Below are positions 43,059 through 51,214 of a stretch of 64,000 nucleotides of DNA, piece after piece. Below the pieces are notes generated by a model, which did not search any database, had not been told where the DNA came from, and saw only the letters and a program-made list of their open reading frames with translations. The stretch is from CAJQQY01 sp964564545 (GTDB taxonomy: Bacteria; Bacteroidota; Bacteroidia; Chitinophagales; Saprospiraceae), in the NCBI GenBank assembly GCA_964564545.1, contig CAZMBP010000153.1, positions 19,178-83,177 of the forward strand, in the 5' to 3' direction. Numbering within the stretch: position 1 is the first letter of the stretch; each line of letters starts with the position of its first letter. Made by a program: the position numbers and the translations under genes.

Positions 43059-45482
43059 TTAATTTGATTTTGAATTAAAAAAATAATTGATTGATAAGAG
43101 AAAATTTATCCCAGGTTCATCAGCGAAATATCTCATTTCATTGAGATAATTCCGATAACGAGTATTGAATACATTTTGAACGGATAGACCTACACTAAAC
43201 CTGTCAGATTTAAGCTGCCAAGCAACATCAAATAAAAAATATCCTGAGGGAGCATCTTTGAAATCGAAGAGCTCCGAATCTGGTGTAATGACAACTGAAC
43301 CATCTATCAAGTCTTCTGGTCGAATCGTTCGAGGTGCTTGAAATTGTCTAAATGTATAGTTTGGTTTAAAAGAGAGTTGGGAAGATGTCGCTTTCCAAAA
43401 AGTTGGCATTTTCCAGTCTAATTGGTAATTAGTTCTAATTGGAGGTTGGTTAATAAGTGGTTCTTTTTTCTTTAAGTTTTTTGACCATAAATAACTTATG
43501 CCTAGTGTTCCATTTAAGGCAGTAGACCATTCTTTTTGCCATGATAAATCTGTACCAGCGAATAACGCATCAGCTTGGTCGTGTATGAATACAGGCATCG
43601 GCCCTCTAATCGTTCCAATCACTCCCAAGGGGCGGTCAAATATGAAATTTTGAATATAGTGCGTGAATGCGGTTACCGTATATGTATTGTTTTTCTTTTG
43701 CGTCCGCCATTCATTAATCCATTTATATCCCTTTTCGGGAGTAACATTACTTTCTTCTAAATCAATAACTTTATCCGTTCGTAGTGCACCATTTTCATTT
43801 TCATCAGAATAGTATCGAAGTAACCCAAAAGAGGTTTTAAAACCATGTTGCCCAAAACTATATAACTCTGCCATATTAGGAGTACGCCAAGCTGTTGCCA
43901 GGTTGGTTCTGAAAGTAGTTTTGTTTGAAACATGACGAATATATCCAAATGAAGAAGTTAGATTCGTAAAACTATAATTGTCCCTAAAAATTTTTTGACT
44001 AGTTTCTCTTCCTCGGACATTATTGTATTCATGGTCTAAACGAATACCTAATTCAAATGTGTTGTTAGATTTTTTAAGGCTTTCAATAGCAAAAGCACTA
44101 AAGCGAAAAGAATTATAATTAGGAATAAAAGGAGTGGTTTGAGTACCTGGATTGTTGTCATTGTTTTGGGTAAAAACTTGTAACCCTACTAAACCATCTA
44201 GCTCAAGCCAGTCGGGATGTTTCCAATCCAATTGGAAATCATTAGTAATAATATCGAGGTCGATGATGGGTAATTCAGCATTTCTCCGCACATCATATTC
44301 TTCTCTCTTATTGAGTTGACTTCCTATTCTTAATGTCAATTTTGCATCATCAGCATACCTCCAGTCCACTTCTACTTTTCCCAGATGATGTTGAACAAGT
44401 TGACGGGGCTGATTAATATCATAAGAAAATTCATTGATAATAATTGGTTCATCAGAATTAATGGCTCTGATAAAGGCAGTACCACTATGTGCAATTGAAG
44501 ACCGCAAAAGTCCCAAATTTTGATTTAAATAGCTATAGTAAATTTTGAAGTCCAAGTCCTTCATATGATAACGTAAACCTCCATTGATGGCTCTTTCTTC
44601 TTTACCCGTATTGGTGAGTGAATAGTCTGGAGTATGTCTATCGCCAATCCGAGAATAGTTAGCTCCAAGATGATAACTCCATTTATCTAGTCCTTGGGAA
44701 ATTTCAGAATTAGCAAAGTAACCTTTTCCATTAGTTTGATAACCAGTACCTACATTGGCTTTAAACGGTTGGGTTAGTAGAAGCGGATTGGCATCTACAA
44801 TAATTGCTCCTCCTAATGCTTCAGGACCATAACGAACGCCAGCAGCCCCTTTCAATACTGTCACCCGATTAGCTGTTGAAATATCAATTTCAGGCGCGTG
44901 GTCTGAACCCCAATTTTGAAATCCATGCTTAATTCCATTATTAAGAATGAGAATACGATTACCATACAAACCATGTATGACGGGTAGTTGTACATTATTT
45001 CCAGTTGAAGTAAAAGTCACTCCTTCTACTTTTGAGATGGCAGCAGCAAGTGATTGAGTTGGGTCGATGGATAGTACTTCTTTATTAAGACTTCGTTGTG
45101 AAATAGATGCCGTACCTGCTTCTTTAGTTCTTGCTGCAGTAATGGTAACTGTCTCTAAATAATTTTTTTCTTTTCTAAGATATATATAAGGTTTTTCGCT
45201 GTATTCATAAAAATGTTGACAAGTGGTGTCACAATAACCTAAGCATGATATGGTAAGAGAATTAGATGAGTTGCATAATTTCTTAATATGAAATTCTCCA
45301 TTGGTATCTGTGAGTGAAAAATGTTGTGTCCCTTTAATATTTACAGCGACGTATTGCAGTACCTCTTCTGTATCTGCATCTAAGATAATGCCTTTCATTT
45401 CGTAGGTGCAGGAATCTGCGTTTTGAGCAATTAATCCAACATTAATTACCAACATGGTGAATATGAATAGGACATTTTTCAT
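43059..45482 (-). CDS. TonB-dependent receptor, probable zinc receptor
   Basis: 807 residues. After the signal peptide come a carboxypeptidase-D-like N-terminal extension (about 28-110, MKGIILDADTEEVLQYVAVNIKG), the plug (about 120-235: LSIDPTQSLAAAISKVEGVTF, VIHGLYGNRILILNNGIKHGFQNWGSDHAPEID) and a 22-strand barrel to the C-terminal ...INYFF. The GxxSDHAPEID block is shared with ZnuD-type zinc receptors. Upstream lie two GCAAC-N3-GTTGC palindromes and the divergent Zur gene, so it is very probably de-repressed on zinc limitation. Confidence 0.9.
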   Translation of the reverse strand: MKNVLFIFTMLVINVGLIAQNADSCTYEMKGIILDADTEEVLQYVAVNIKGTQHFSLTDTNGEFHIKKLCNSSNSLTISCLGYCDTTCQHFYEYSEKPYIYLRKEKNYLETVTITAARTKEAGTASISQRSLNKEVLSIDPTQSLAAAISKVEGVTFTSTGNNVQLPVIHGLYGNRILILNNGIKHGFQNWGSDHAPEIDISTANRVTVLKGAAGVRYGPEALGGAIIVDANPLLLTQPFKANVGTGYQTNGKGYFANSEISQGLDKWSYHLGANYSRIGDRHTPDYSLTNTGKEERAINGGLRYHMKDLDFKIYYSYLNQNLGLLRSSIAHSGTAFIRAINSDEPIIINEFSYDINQPRQLVQHHLGKVEVDWRYADDAKLTLRIGSQLNKREEYDVRRNAELPIIDLDIITNDFQLDWKHPDWLELDGLVGLQVFTQNNDNNPGTQTTPFIPNYNSFRFSAFAIESLKKSNNTFELGIRLDHEYNNVRGRETSQKIFRDNYSFTNLTSSFGYIRHVSNKTTFRTNLATAWRTPNMAELYSFGQHGFKTSFGLLRYYSDENENGALRTDKVIDLEESNVTPEKGYKWINEWRTQKKNNTYTVTAFTHYIQNFIFDRPLGVIGTIRGPMPVFIHDQADALFAGTDLSWQKEWSTALNGTLGISYLWSKNLKKKEPLINQPPIRTNYQLDWKMPTFWKATSSQLSFKPNYTFRQFQAPRTIRPEDLIDGSVVITPDSELFDFKDAPSGYFLFDVAWQLKSDRFSVGLSVQNVFNTRYRNYLNEMRYFADEPGINFLLSINYFFNSKSN

Positions 45483-45542
45483 CTTTGAATAATGTGTTTT
45501 ATTTATAATGTTATATTTATTTTTCTATTTTTAAATAGATTA

Positions 45543-45603
45543 AACGCAACTGGGTTGCAAATATAATAATACTTAAAAACTAAATGCAACTAAGTTGCGT
45601 TAA
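45543..45603. promoter_or_regulatory. Two Zur-type operator palindromes
   Basis: Two similar inverted repeats lie between the receptor and Zur genes: AACGCAACTGGGTTGCAA (45543-45560) and AATGCAACTAAGTTGCGTT (45583-45601). Both are GCAAC-N3-GTTGC with matching flanks. Their tandem position in the divergent promoter, next to a Fur-family gene and a ZnuD-like receptor, supports Zur binding at both sites and control of both genes. A -7-like TAACTTTG (45629-45636) precedes the Zur start by only four bases, so that mRNA may be leaderless. Confidence 0.75.
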
Positions 45604-45640
45604 GTTTTCAAACTTGTGACAAAAACATTAACTTTGCACC

Positions 45641-46063
45641 ATGGATAAAGAATATATTCTAGAACTTCTATTAACTAATGATATTAGAAAAACACAATTT
45701 CGAATAGAGTTACTAGAAGTATTTACAAGCACTAAGTATGGTCTTTCTTTTAAAGATATTAAGGAGAGAATAACCTCCACTCAAGATAAAGTAACCATCT
45801 ATAGAGCATTAACTATTTTCGAAAAGAAAGGATTAATACATAAAGTTCCTAATACAGATGATGTATCTAAATATGCTTTATGTCCAGAATCTTGTTCGGA
45901 AAAAGCACATGAACACAATCATGCCCATTTCATTTGTACCCAATGTAAGAATACCTTTTGCGTCGATGAGATTGAGCTGCCTGTCTTAAAAAAAGTAAAA
46001 GGGTATATGATTAAAAAATCAAATTTAACGTTAGAAGGAGATTGCCCTGATTGTATTTCCTAA
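45641..46063 (+). CDS. zur: Fur-family zinc uptake regulator
   Basis: 140 residues. The N-terminal winged helix is visible in RIELLEVFTSTKYGLSFKDIKERITSTQDKVTIYRALTIFEKKGLIHKV. Dimerisation-domain metal sites follow: HNHAHF (92-97), C99xxC102 and C135xxC138, the structural Zn(Cys)4 pair. A Zur role, rather than Fur, is inferred from its operator palindromes and its zinc neighbours (COG0523, TonB receptor, ABC/DUF3299). It represses with zinc bound. It is divergent from the receptor gene. Confidence 0.85.
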   Translation: MDKEYILELLLTNDIRKTQFRIELLEVFTSTKYGLSFKDIKERITSTQDKVTIYRALTIFEKKGLIHKVPNTDDVSKYALCPESCSEKAHEHNHAHFICTQCKNTFCVDEIELPVLKKVKGYMIKKSNLTLEGDCPDCIS

Positions 46064-46089
46064 GTAACATTTAATCAAAAATTATCACC

Positions 46090-46770
46090 TTATTTTATTG
46101 GAATCGCTTTCCGCAAAATGTAATAATATTCTTCTGGGTCATCATAATTCAATTTTAATATTCCTCGAAACTTTCTAAAATCATCCATTTTATATCGCTT
46201 CTTTTTTTTTAAATACATACTCATGACTGAGGCGGGACTGGCTTTGCCACAAAAAAAACATGATGCAAACGGATTTGCAGATAATGCCAGTAAGTCACCG
46301 CTTTCTTCAAATGGAATCACAAAACCTTCAATAATTACTTCCTTGCCATCAATTGCTTTTAATGCCTTTGTAAAAACTGGGGAATATATTTCCATCTTTA
46401 ATGCATCGTAGTATTTGAGTTGAAATTCAATATTTTGTAATAAATTCCAATCAATGACAATTGGTTTGGAACTCGTTTCTACCAACGGAGCGGAAGTGAA
46501 AACAGGATTTATGGACTGCTCCATTTTTTTTTCTGGTGGAGCTGAACTTACCCAGTTTAGCAAAATTTCGTCCCACTTATATAATGAATCATTGACCAAA
46601 TAATTTCTATTGGATTGCTCCACTTCCATTCCTGTTTTAGTTACTTCAGTTAACTTAGGAGTTAGATTATTTTTGATTCCTTTAGGATTTAGGTTTTCCT
46701 CGTTTTCGTTTAGGTTGACTATGAAAAATATGATAGCTAATGCAACTGTAATTTGTAGTAAGTGCTTCAT
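46090..46770 (-). CDS. DUF3299-like exported protein with CxxC (copy 2)
   Basis: 226 residues. An N-terminal hydrophobic segment (5-20) anchors or exports it. IDGKEVIIEGFVIPFEESGDLLALSANPFASCFFCGKASPASVMSMYLKKKK (140-191) has C171 and C174; the domain is about 60% identical by eye to the paralogue at 41363. It lies 9 bases after the permease gene at 46779, so it belongs to the ATPase-permease operon. In Pseudomonas PA4064-PA4066 the corresponding third gene encodes a DUF3299 protein. The likely role is periplasmic metal handling. Confidence 0.8.
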   Translation of the reverse strand: MKHLLQITVALAIIFFIVNLNENEENLNPKGIKNNLTPKLTEVTKTGMEVEQSNRNYLVNDSLYKWDEILLNWVSSAPPEKKMEQSINPVFTSAPLVETSSKPIVIDWNLLQNIEFQLKYYDALKMEIYSPVFTKALKAIDGKEVIIEGFVIPFEESGDLLALSANPFASCFFCGKASPASVMSMYLKKKKRYKMDDFRKFRGILKLNYDDPEEYYYILRKAIPIK

Positions 46771-46778
46771 TTTTAAAA

Positions 46779-48056
46779 TTAATTTTCTGATAAAGTAGCT
46801 GATACATTCATTTGCATCGCTTGGAAAGCTGGAATTAAGGCAGCTAAAATACCCACACCCAAAGTCATGAATAGTAGATTGACTTCACCTGTGACTAACC
46901 CATTTTCAAACTGTAAATTGAAATCATGTTGCGCTTGATGGTTGACAAAGTGCAATCCTAAACGGCTTAATCCCCACCCGAATACATACCCAATCAACGC
47001 TAATAATATCCCTTCAAAAACTAATAAACTAAAAAGATGCAATCGCTTGTAACCAACTGAACGCAAAAGTGCAAGTTCATATTTACGTTCTTTCAAACGA
47101 TTGAAAAGTCCAAAGAAAACGCTTAAACCAGCCATCAGCATAATACCACCTGCAATTAATTTTAAGGTAGATACTCCAACACCAATCATGTAGAAAAGTC
47201 GATTTATTTCTAAGGCAGGTAGTACTGCTTGCATATTAGTTTGTTCGTTAATGAGACGAGGCATAGTCATGATTGACCGCTTAGTTTTATATTTAAGTAG
47301 GATAGCGGTGATGTCCATACTATCCGCAGTAATGACTGGCTCATCATGGTCATGGTCGTGATGATGGTCATGGTCATGATGCTCATGATTGAGGTCAAGT
47401 GTCGTGGCATGAAGCGTGTCAATTGAAGTTGGATTTTCAGAATGCTTAGTGTGGACTTGCCAAACACTTTCTACATTTGTCAATAATAAATTATCTAAAA
47501 CAGTATTAGATTTTGCCAATATTCCAACTACTATATATTCATGGTTATCATGAACATGCCCACCTTTGGCTTCTCCATGTGTTCCAAAAAAAGTAGCACC
47601 TATGATTAGACCAGTTCGTGCTGCCACATCAGCACCTAGAGTAACTTCCATTTTTTTAGAAAACAGTTTTCCATCTTGAATTTGAGCATCGTAATTTTTT
47701 ACATAATCTGTAGTTGTTCCTAAAATACGATACCCTTGATAAGAGTCACCATAAGCTAAAGGAATAGCTTTTTTGACCATTGGATTATTCATTATTTTGC
47801 GAGCCTCTGTTAAATTAATATTTCCAGTAGGTGCATCTAAGTGGTAAATAGCGGAAAGTACTAATTGAAGAGGACTTCCTTTGGCTCCTACTACTAAATC
47901 AATATTTTTTAAGTCGCGACTAAATTTTTGTTCCATTTGGTGTTGCATCAAAAGCAATAAAGAAATAATACCCACCCCAAATGTCAGCAGGCAGATACAC
48001 AATGCGGTGTTCCATGGTTTATGAATTATATTTTTCCAAGCAATTTTTGTAATCAT
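46779..48056 (-). CDS. FtsX-type ABC permease with histidine-rich loop
   Basis: 425 residues with four membrane segments: about 17-37, 285-310, 335-360 and 390-415. The large extracytoplasmic loop has a His/Asp-rich stretch (HEHHDHDHHHDHDHDEP, 224-240) preceded by THGEAKGGHVHDNHEY (159-174). The C-terminal part, LKERKYELALLRSVGYKRLHLF, is the FtsX/MacB permease coupling region. It resembles the zinc permease PA4065, with the His-rich segment perhaps standing in for the separate His-rich periplasmic protein (PA4063/ZrgA) not found here. It ends 9 bases before the DUF3299-like gene. Confidence 0.88.
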   Translation of the reverse strand: MITKIAWKNIIHKPWNTALCICLLTFGVGIISLLLLMQHQMEQKFSRDLKNIDLVVGAKGSPLQLVLSAIYHLDAPTGNINLTEARKIMNNPMVKKAIPLAYGDSYQGYRILGTTTDYVKNYDAQIQDGKLFSKKMEVTLGADVAARTGLIIGATFFGTHGEAKGGHVHDNHEYIVVGILAKSNTVLDNLLLTNVESVWQVHTKHSENPTSIDTLHATTLDLNHEHHDHDHHHDHDHDEPVITADSMDITAILLKYKTKRSIMTMPRLINEQTNMQAVLPALEINRLFYMIGVGVSTLKLIAGGIMLMAGLSVFFGLFNRLKERKYELALLRSVGYKRLHLFSLLVFEGILLALIGYVFGWGLSRLGLHFVNHQAQHDFNLQFENGLVTGEVNLLFMTLGVGILAALIPAFQAMQMNVSATLSEN

Positions 48057-48059
48057 TGA

Positions 48060-48698
48060 TTAATGGACTTTGGTGGTGATTGGAAATAATTCAATACTAT
48101 TATGAACTTCTTCTTTCAAACGGTCATCATGAGTCACTATCACTAAAGCAGCATTATTATTGATCGCTTCTTCTAAAAGTAAATTGATGACATTTTTGCA
48201 ATTACGATAATCCAAAGCACTTGTAGGTTCATCAGCGAGTAATAGTTGAGGAGCATTCATTACCGCACGACCAATACTTGCTCTTTGCTGTTGTCCCACA
48301 CTTAATTGATTAGGATAACGATTTAGTGTTTCCATAATTCCTAATCGTTCGGCAATAATTTCTGCACGTTTTTTTGTTGTAGGGTAGGGGGAGATGATAA
48401 GATTTTCTAATACTGATAGAGATTCTATAAAATAATTTTTTTGAAAAACCAGACCGATATGTTCCCCTCTAAACTGATCCATTTGAGAATTATTAATTTT
48501 TGAAATTAAATTATCATTAATCCAAATTTCTCCAGTAGTAGGACGTATTAAGCCAGCCAATAAATGTAGCAAGGTAGTTTTACCACAACCGGACTCTCCT
48601 AAAACTAAAAGAGATTCTCCACCTTTAACTTCAAAGTCTGGAAAATGAATTAATGGTCCATTAGGATATTTATAAGATAACTGTTTTATTTTAATCAT
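48060..48698 (-). CDS. ABC transporter ATPase of the zinc operon
   Basis: 212 residues with complete motifs: Walker A GESGCGKT (34-41), Q-loop (GLVFQKNYFIESLSVLENL), signature LSVGQQQR (a Val in place of the first Gly), Walker B LLLADEPTSALD, and switch His in IVTHDD. The family is the same as LolD/MacB-type ATPases. It is adjacent (3 bases) to the His-rich permease and read before it, so the two make one complex. The promoter must lie within 48699-48760; no clear Zur palindrome was seen there. Confidence 0.92.
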   Translation of the reverse strand: MIKIKQLSYKYPNGPLIHFPDFEVKGGESLLVLGESGCGKTTLLHLLAGLIRPTTGEIWINDNLISKINNSQMDQFRGEHIGLVFQKNYFIESLSVLENLIISPYPTTKKRAEIIAERLGIMETLNRYPNQLSVGQQQRASIGRAVMNAPQLLLADEPTSALDYRNCKNVINLLLEEAINNNAALVIVTHDDRLKEEVHNSIELFPITTKVH

Positions 48699-48799
48699 AA
48701 TTTTGAATAAAGACTAATGTTATATTTCTTTTCTAAGCGGATTGTAATAGATAATGAATGGAGTGTGTTACCACTCCATTCTATTACCCTATTTAATTC

Positions 48800-49037
48800 C
48801 AAGTAAAAAAAATAAATCTGAAAAACTTAAATCATCGTATATGTCTTTTAATTTACATTTTACATTTTACATTTTACATTTTATCATGAGTTCATCAATC
48901 ATCGAATCCCTCAACCCATCTTTTATTTTTTCATTTAGAAAAGAAGAAAGAATTAAGAACTGAGGATTTTGGATTTGCTATAACATCTCTAAATTTTCCT
49001 TTTTTAATAGCACATGATTATAATTTTTTTTGGTCAT
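48800..49037 (-). pseudogene. Decayed 3' copy of the unknown gene at 52086
   Basis: Reading minus from ATG 49037 gives KKNYNHVLLKKENLEML, then a stop, then QIQNPQFLILSSFLNEKIKDGLRDSMIDELM. The intact protein at 52086-52583 reads LKKFYDQVILQKEHLEMSW and NSQLLILSSFLNEKIEKLKNGLSDLMI in the same place. So this is a broken second copy of that gene's C-terminal half, with at least one in-frame stop and an array of ATTTTAC repeats inserted near 48853-48883. The region (48699-49191) has no intact gene. Confidence 0.75.
48853..48883. repeat. Tandem ATTTTAC heptamer repeat
   Basis: About four copies of a 7-base unit (ATTTTAC) lie in tandem within the decayed copy of the 52086 gene. A simple slippage-prone array; it has no matching array in the intact copy. 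Confidence 0.75.
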
Positions 49038-49191
49038 TTTAAAATTGTTTTATTAATGTTATTTTAGATATGAACTGTTGCTCCTAAAAAGGAGTGAGTT
49101 CTGAATTAATACGAGAGTCATTAAAAACCAAATAAATAAAAGACAAGGGCTGATTTAGATAGCGACTTAAAAAGTAAAAACTCAAAGCCGC

Positions 49192-50427
49192 TTAAAAACC
49201 TTCCTGCTTAAGTTTGAAAAGTTGATTGTATTCCAAATCAACTTGCTCACCCAATATTCGTTTAGCCGCATATTCTCCCATAGCAGGGCCATGTTTAAAA
49301 CCATGACCAGAGCCTGCGCCAATTATCCAAGTATTATTTGAGGAAGGCAGTTGATCCACAATAAAGTTACCATCAACAGAATTGGTTACCTGACATACCC
49401 GACTTTCGATTATGGGTTGGTCAGCTAGTGCTGGAAAGCGGCGTTTTACAAAATCATGTGCCCTTTTCACCTGATAAGGGTTGACCAGCCGCTCATCCAT
49501 ATCAGGGTCAAAGGTGTTATAATCTGGATAAGGAGCTACTTTCAAGCCCCTTCCTTCAATATCTGGAAAACCGTAAAACCCACTTCCATACACACTCCAT
49601 TCGGGTAGATTAGGATGGGAGAACCTGTCATCTCCAGAGGGTGTACCTACAAAAAGTACATCTCGCCGCTCGATTTTAAGTTTTGGTAAAAGCAGGTCGG
49701 GAAATATTTTAGGCAACCATGGGCCACAAGCAAATACATAGTACTTTGCTTTCAAAGACTTGTCTCCTAAATTTATACCCTCTACTTTTCCTTTATTGAT
49801 AATGGGTGTCCCTTGGGCAATTTTCAAGGTTCCTCCATTTTTCTCAAATTGTTTGGCTACAACCTGACAACCTTTCCTTGCCATCAAAGTGCTACCAGAA
49901 GGACCACCATCATTATACATGGCGATTTCAATATCATCCGAATAGATTTGGGGCCAACGATATTTAATCTCTTCCGGATTGAGCACTTCTGTATTATGTA
50001 TGCCTTGCGATGCCAATTGTTGCTTTCTACCTAAAGCATATTGCCGAAGGGCTTTTTGCTTTGCCATGAGTAAACGACCAGTTGATAGCACCAGTTTTTC
50101 TCCAGATTCCTCTTCTATTTTTTTCCACCAATCGAAGGCACGTATCGCACTTTGTACATAAATTTTGTTGTCATTATCAGCTTGAATCAATCTGGTTTCA
50201 CCTCCAGAACTAGCTCTAGAATTTCCTGGCCCATAAGCATCGAGTAGCGTGACTTTAGCTCCCATTTGAACAAGATGATAAGCAGTCCAAACACCAAAAG
50301 TACCTGCACCAACCACAATTACTTCAGGTGAGTCAGCGACAATATTTCCCAACTTAGGCGCATAATTGTTTAAAGGGGCTCCAATAATCCCCATGCCTGA
50401 TAGTTGTATAAAATTTCTTCTTTTCAT
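49192..50427 (-). CDS. Sarcosine-oxidase-like FAD-dependent oxidoreductase with Tat-like signal
   Basis: 411 residues. The start MKRRNFIQLSGMGIIG resembles a twin-arginine signal. Then comes the FAD-binding GAGTFG (40-45) in a DAO fold. Near the end RVCQVTNSVDGNFIVDQL (C345) and GAGSGHGFKHGP match the covalent-flavin Cys and the SGHGFK motif of monomeric sarcosine oxidase/N-methyl-amino-acid oxidase. It would oxidise a secondary amine to aldehyde with H2O2 formation. The substrate is uncertain. Placement among zinc genes may be incidental. Confidence 0.82.
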   Translation of the reverse strand: MKRRNFIQLSGMGIIGAPLNNYAPKLGNIVADSPEVIVVGAGTFGVWTAYHLVQMGAKVTLLDAYGPGNSRASSGGETRLIQADNDNKIYVQSAIRAFDWWKKIEEESGEKLVLSTGRLLMAKQKALRQYALGRKQQLASQGIHNTEVLNPEEIKYRWPQIYSDDIEIAMYNDGGPSGSTLMARKGCQVVAKQFEKNGGTLKIAQGTPIINKGKVEGINLGDKSLKAKYYVFACGPWLPKIFPDLLLPKLKIERRDVLFVGTPSGDDRFSHPNLPEWSVYGSGFYGFPDIEGRGLKVAPYPDYNTFDPDMDERLVNPYQVKRAHDFVKRRFPALADQPIIESRVCQVTNSVDGNFIVDQLPSSNNTWIIGAGSGHGFKHGPAMGEYAAKRILGEQVDLEYNQLFKLKQEGF

Positions 50428-50508
50428 TTTTTTAATCTATTTCTAAATACATTGACCAATTGGGTAAATTCATTTTCAATACAGATTTCTGTTTTTCAAA
50501 GAGAGGTA

Positions 50509-51153
50509 TCAGGTTAAAAAATTTAAAAATTCATTGGTGTCAATTCTTAATAAAAGTCGTTTTTCTCCGGTCTTTTCGATGGTAGGGCTTCGGTGTAAAA
50601 TTGGATTCGCATCAGGGTATAGTCCGCCTTTTAAGAGCACTACATCTCCTGTGCTTACTTGTTGTATTTGCTTTTCGTCTTTAACTATCTCTTGATTATC
50701 TCCTCCCATTACTAAGGCTTTTTCATTAATTATATCATCTGGAAGCCAAAGTGTCCCTTGTCCTACATAGGTACATAGCAACCGTAAATCATTAATATCT
50801 GTGTGAAATTTGCGACACATATTTGTGTTTACTGTGACCAATAAGAATCGAAAAGAGGATGCTTGAGTTGTTTTTTCGAATAGCTTTAGAAGTTTAGAAA
50901 TGTCTTCGAATAAAACATCAAATTCACCAAGATTATCATTGAAGTATTTTTTTAGTGAAGACGAAATTTCTTCTACTGTTCCAGTTGCACGGCATTCAAT
51001 TGATTGTTCCGCTAGCTCGTTCAGTTCCTTTTTTAGAGAATTGATATCACGTTGGTAAATCGCAATGTTTTTGATTTTTAAATGAATGTCTTGCAAATCT
51101 TTTTCATTATGACTGATAACTGCATTTTTATATGAAGATTTTGTTTTAATCAT
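50509..51153 (-). CDS. DUF1826-family protein
   Basis: 214 residues, cytoplasmic. The C-terminal part has the DUF1826 pattern: MCRKFHTDINDLRLLCTYVGQGTLWLPD (112-139), KALVMGGDN, VVLLKGGLYPDANPILHRSP (171-190) and RLLLRID. H117, D119 and H187 are likely metal-site residues in this 2OG-dioxygenase-like scaffold. DUF1826 genes are known beside COG0523 and Zur-regulated genes in proteobacteria, consistent with this island. The N-terminal 90 residues are helical. The function is unproven. Confidence 0.82.
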   Translation of the reverse strand: MIKTKSSYKNAVISHNEKDLQDIHLKIKNIAIYQRDINSLKKELNELAEQSIECRATGTVEEISSSLKKYFNDNLGEFDVLFEDISKLLKLFEKTTQASSFRFLLVTVNTNMCRKFHTDINDLRLLCTYVGQGTLWLPDDIINEKALVMGGDNQEIVKDEKQIQQVSTGDVVLLKGGLYPDANPILHRSPTIEKTGEKRLLLRIDTNEFLNFLT

Positions 51154-51214
51154 TTTATTATTCTATTTAGTTATATAATTTTTCCCTACGCAAACTTCAC
51201 TTCAAGAAGAGATT

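Noticed and set aside
48853..48883. Possible CRISPR-like array of ATTTTAC units
   Set aside because: Units are 7 bases without spacers; simple tandem repeat. No cas genes in the window.
48754..48963. 69-codon plus-strand frame
   Set aside because: It reads the complement of the decayed copy of the 52086 gene and the heptamer array; not a gene.
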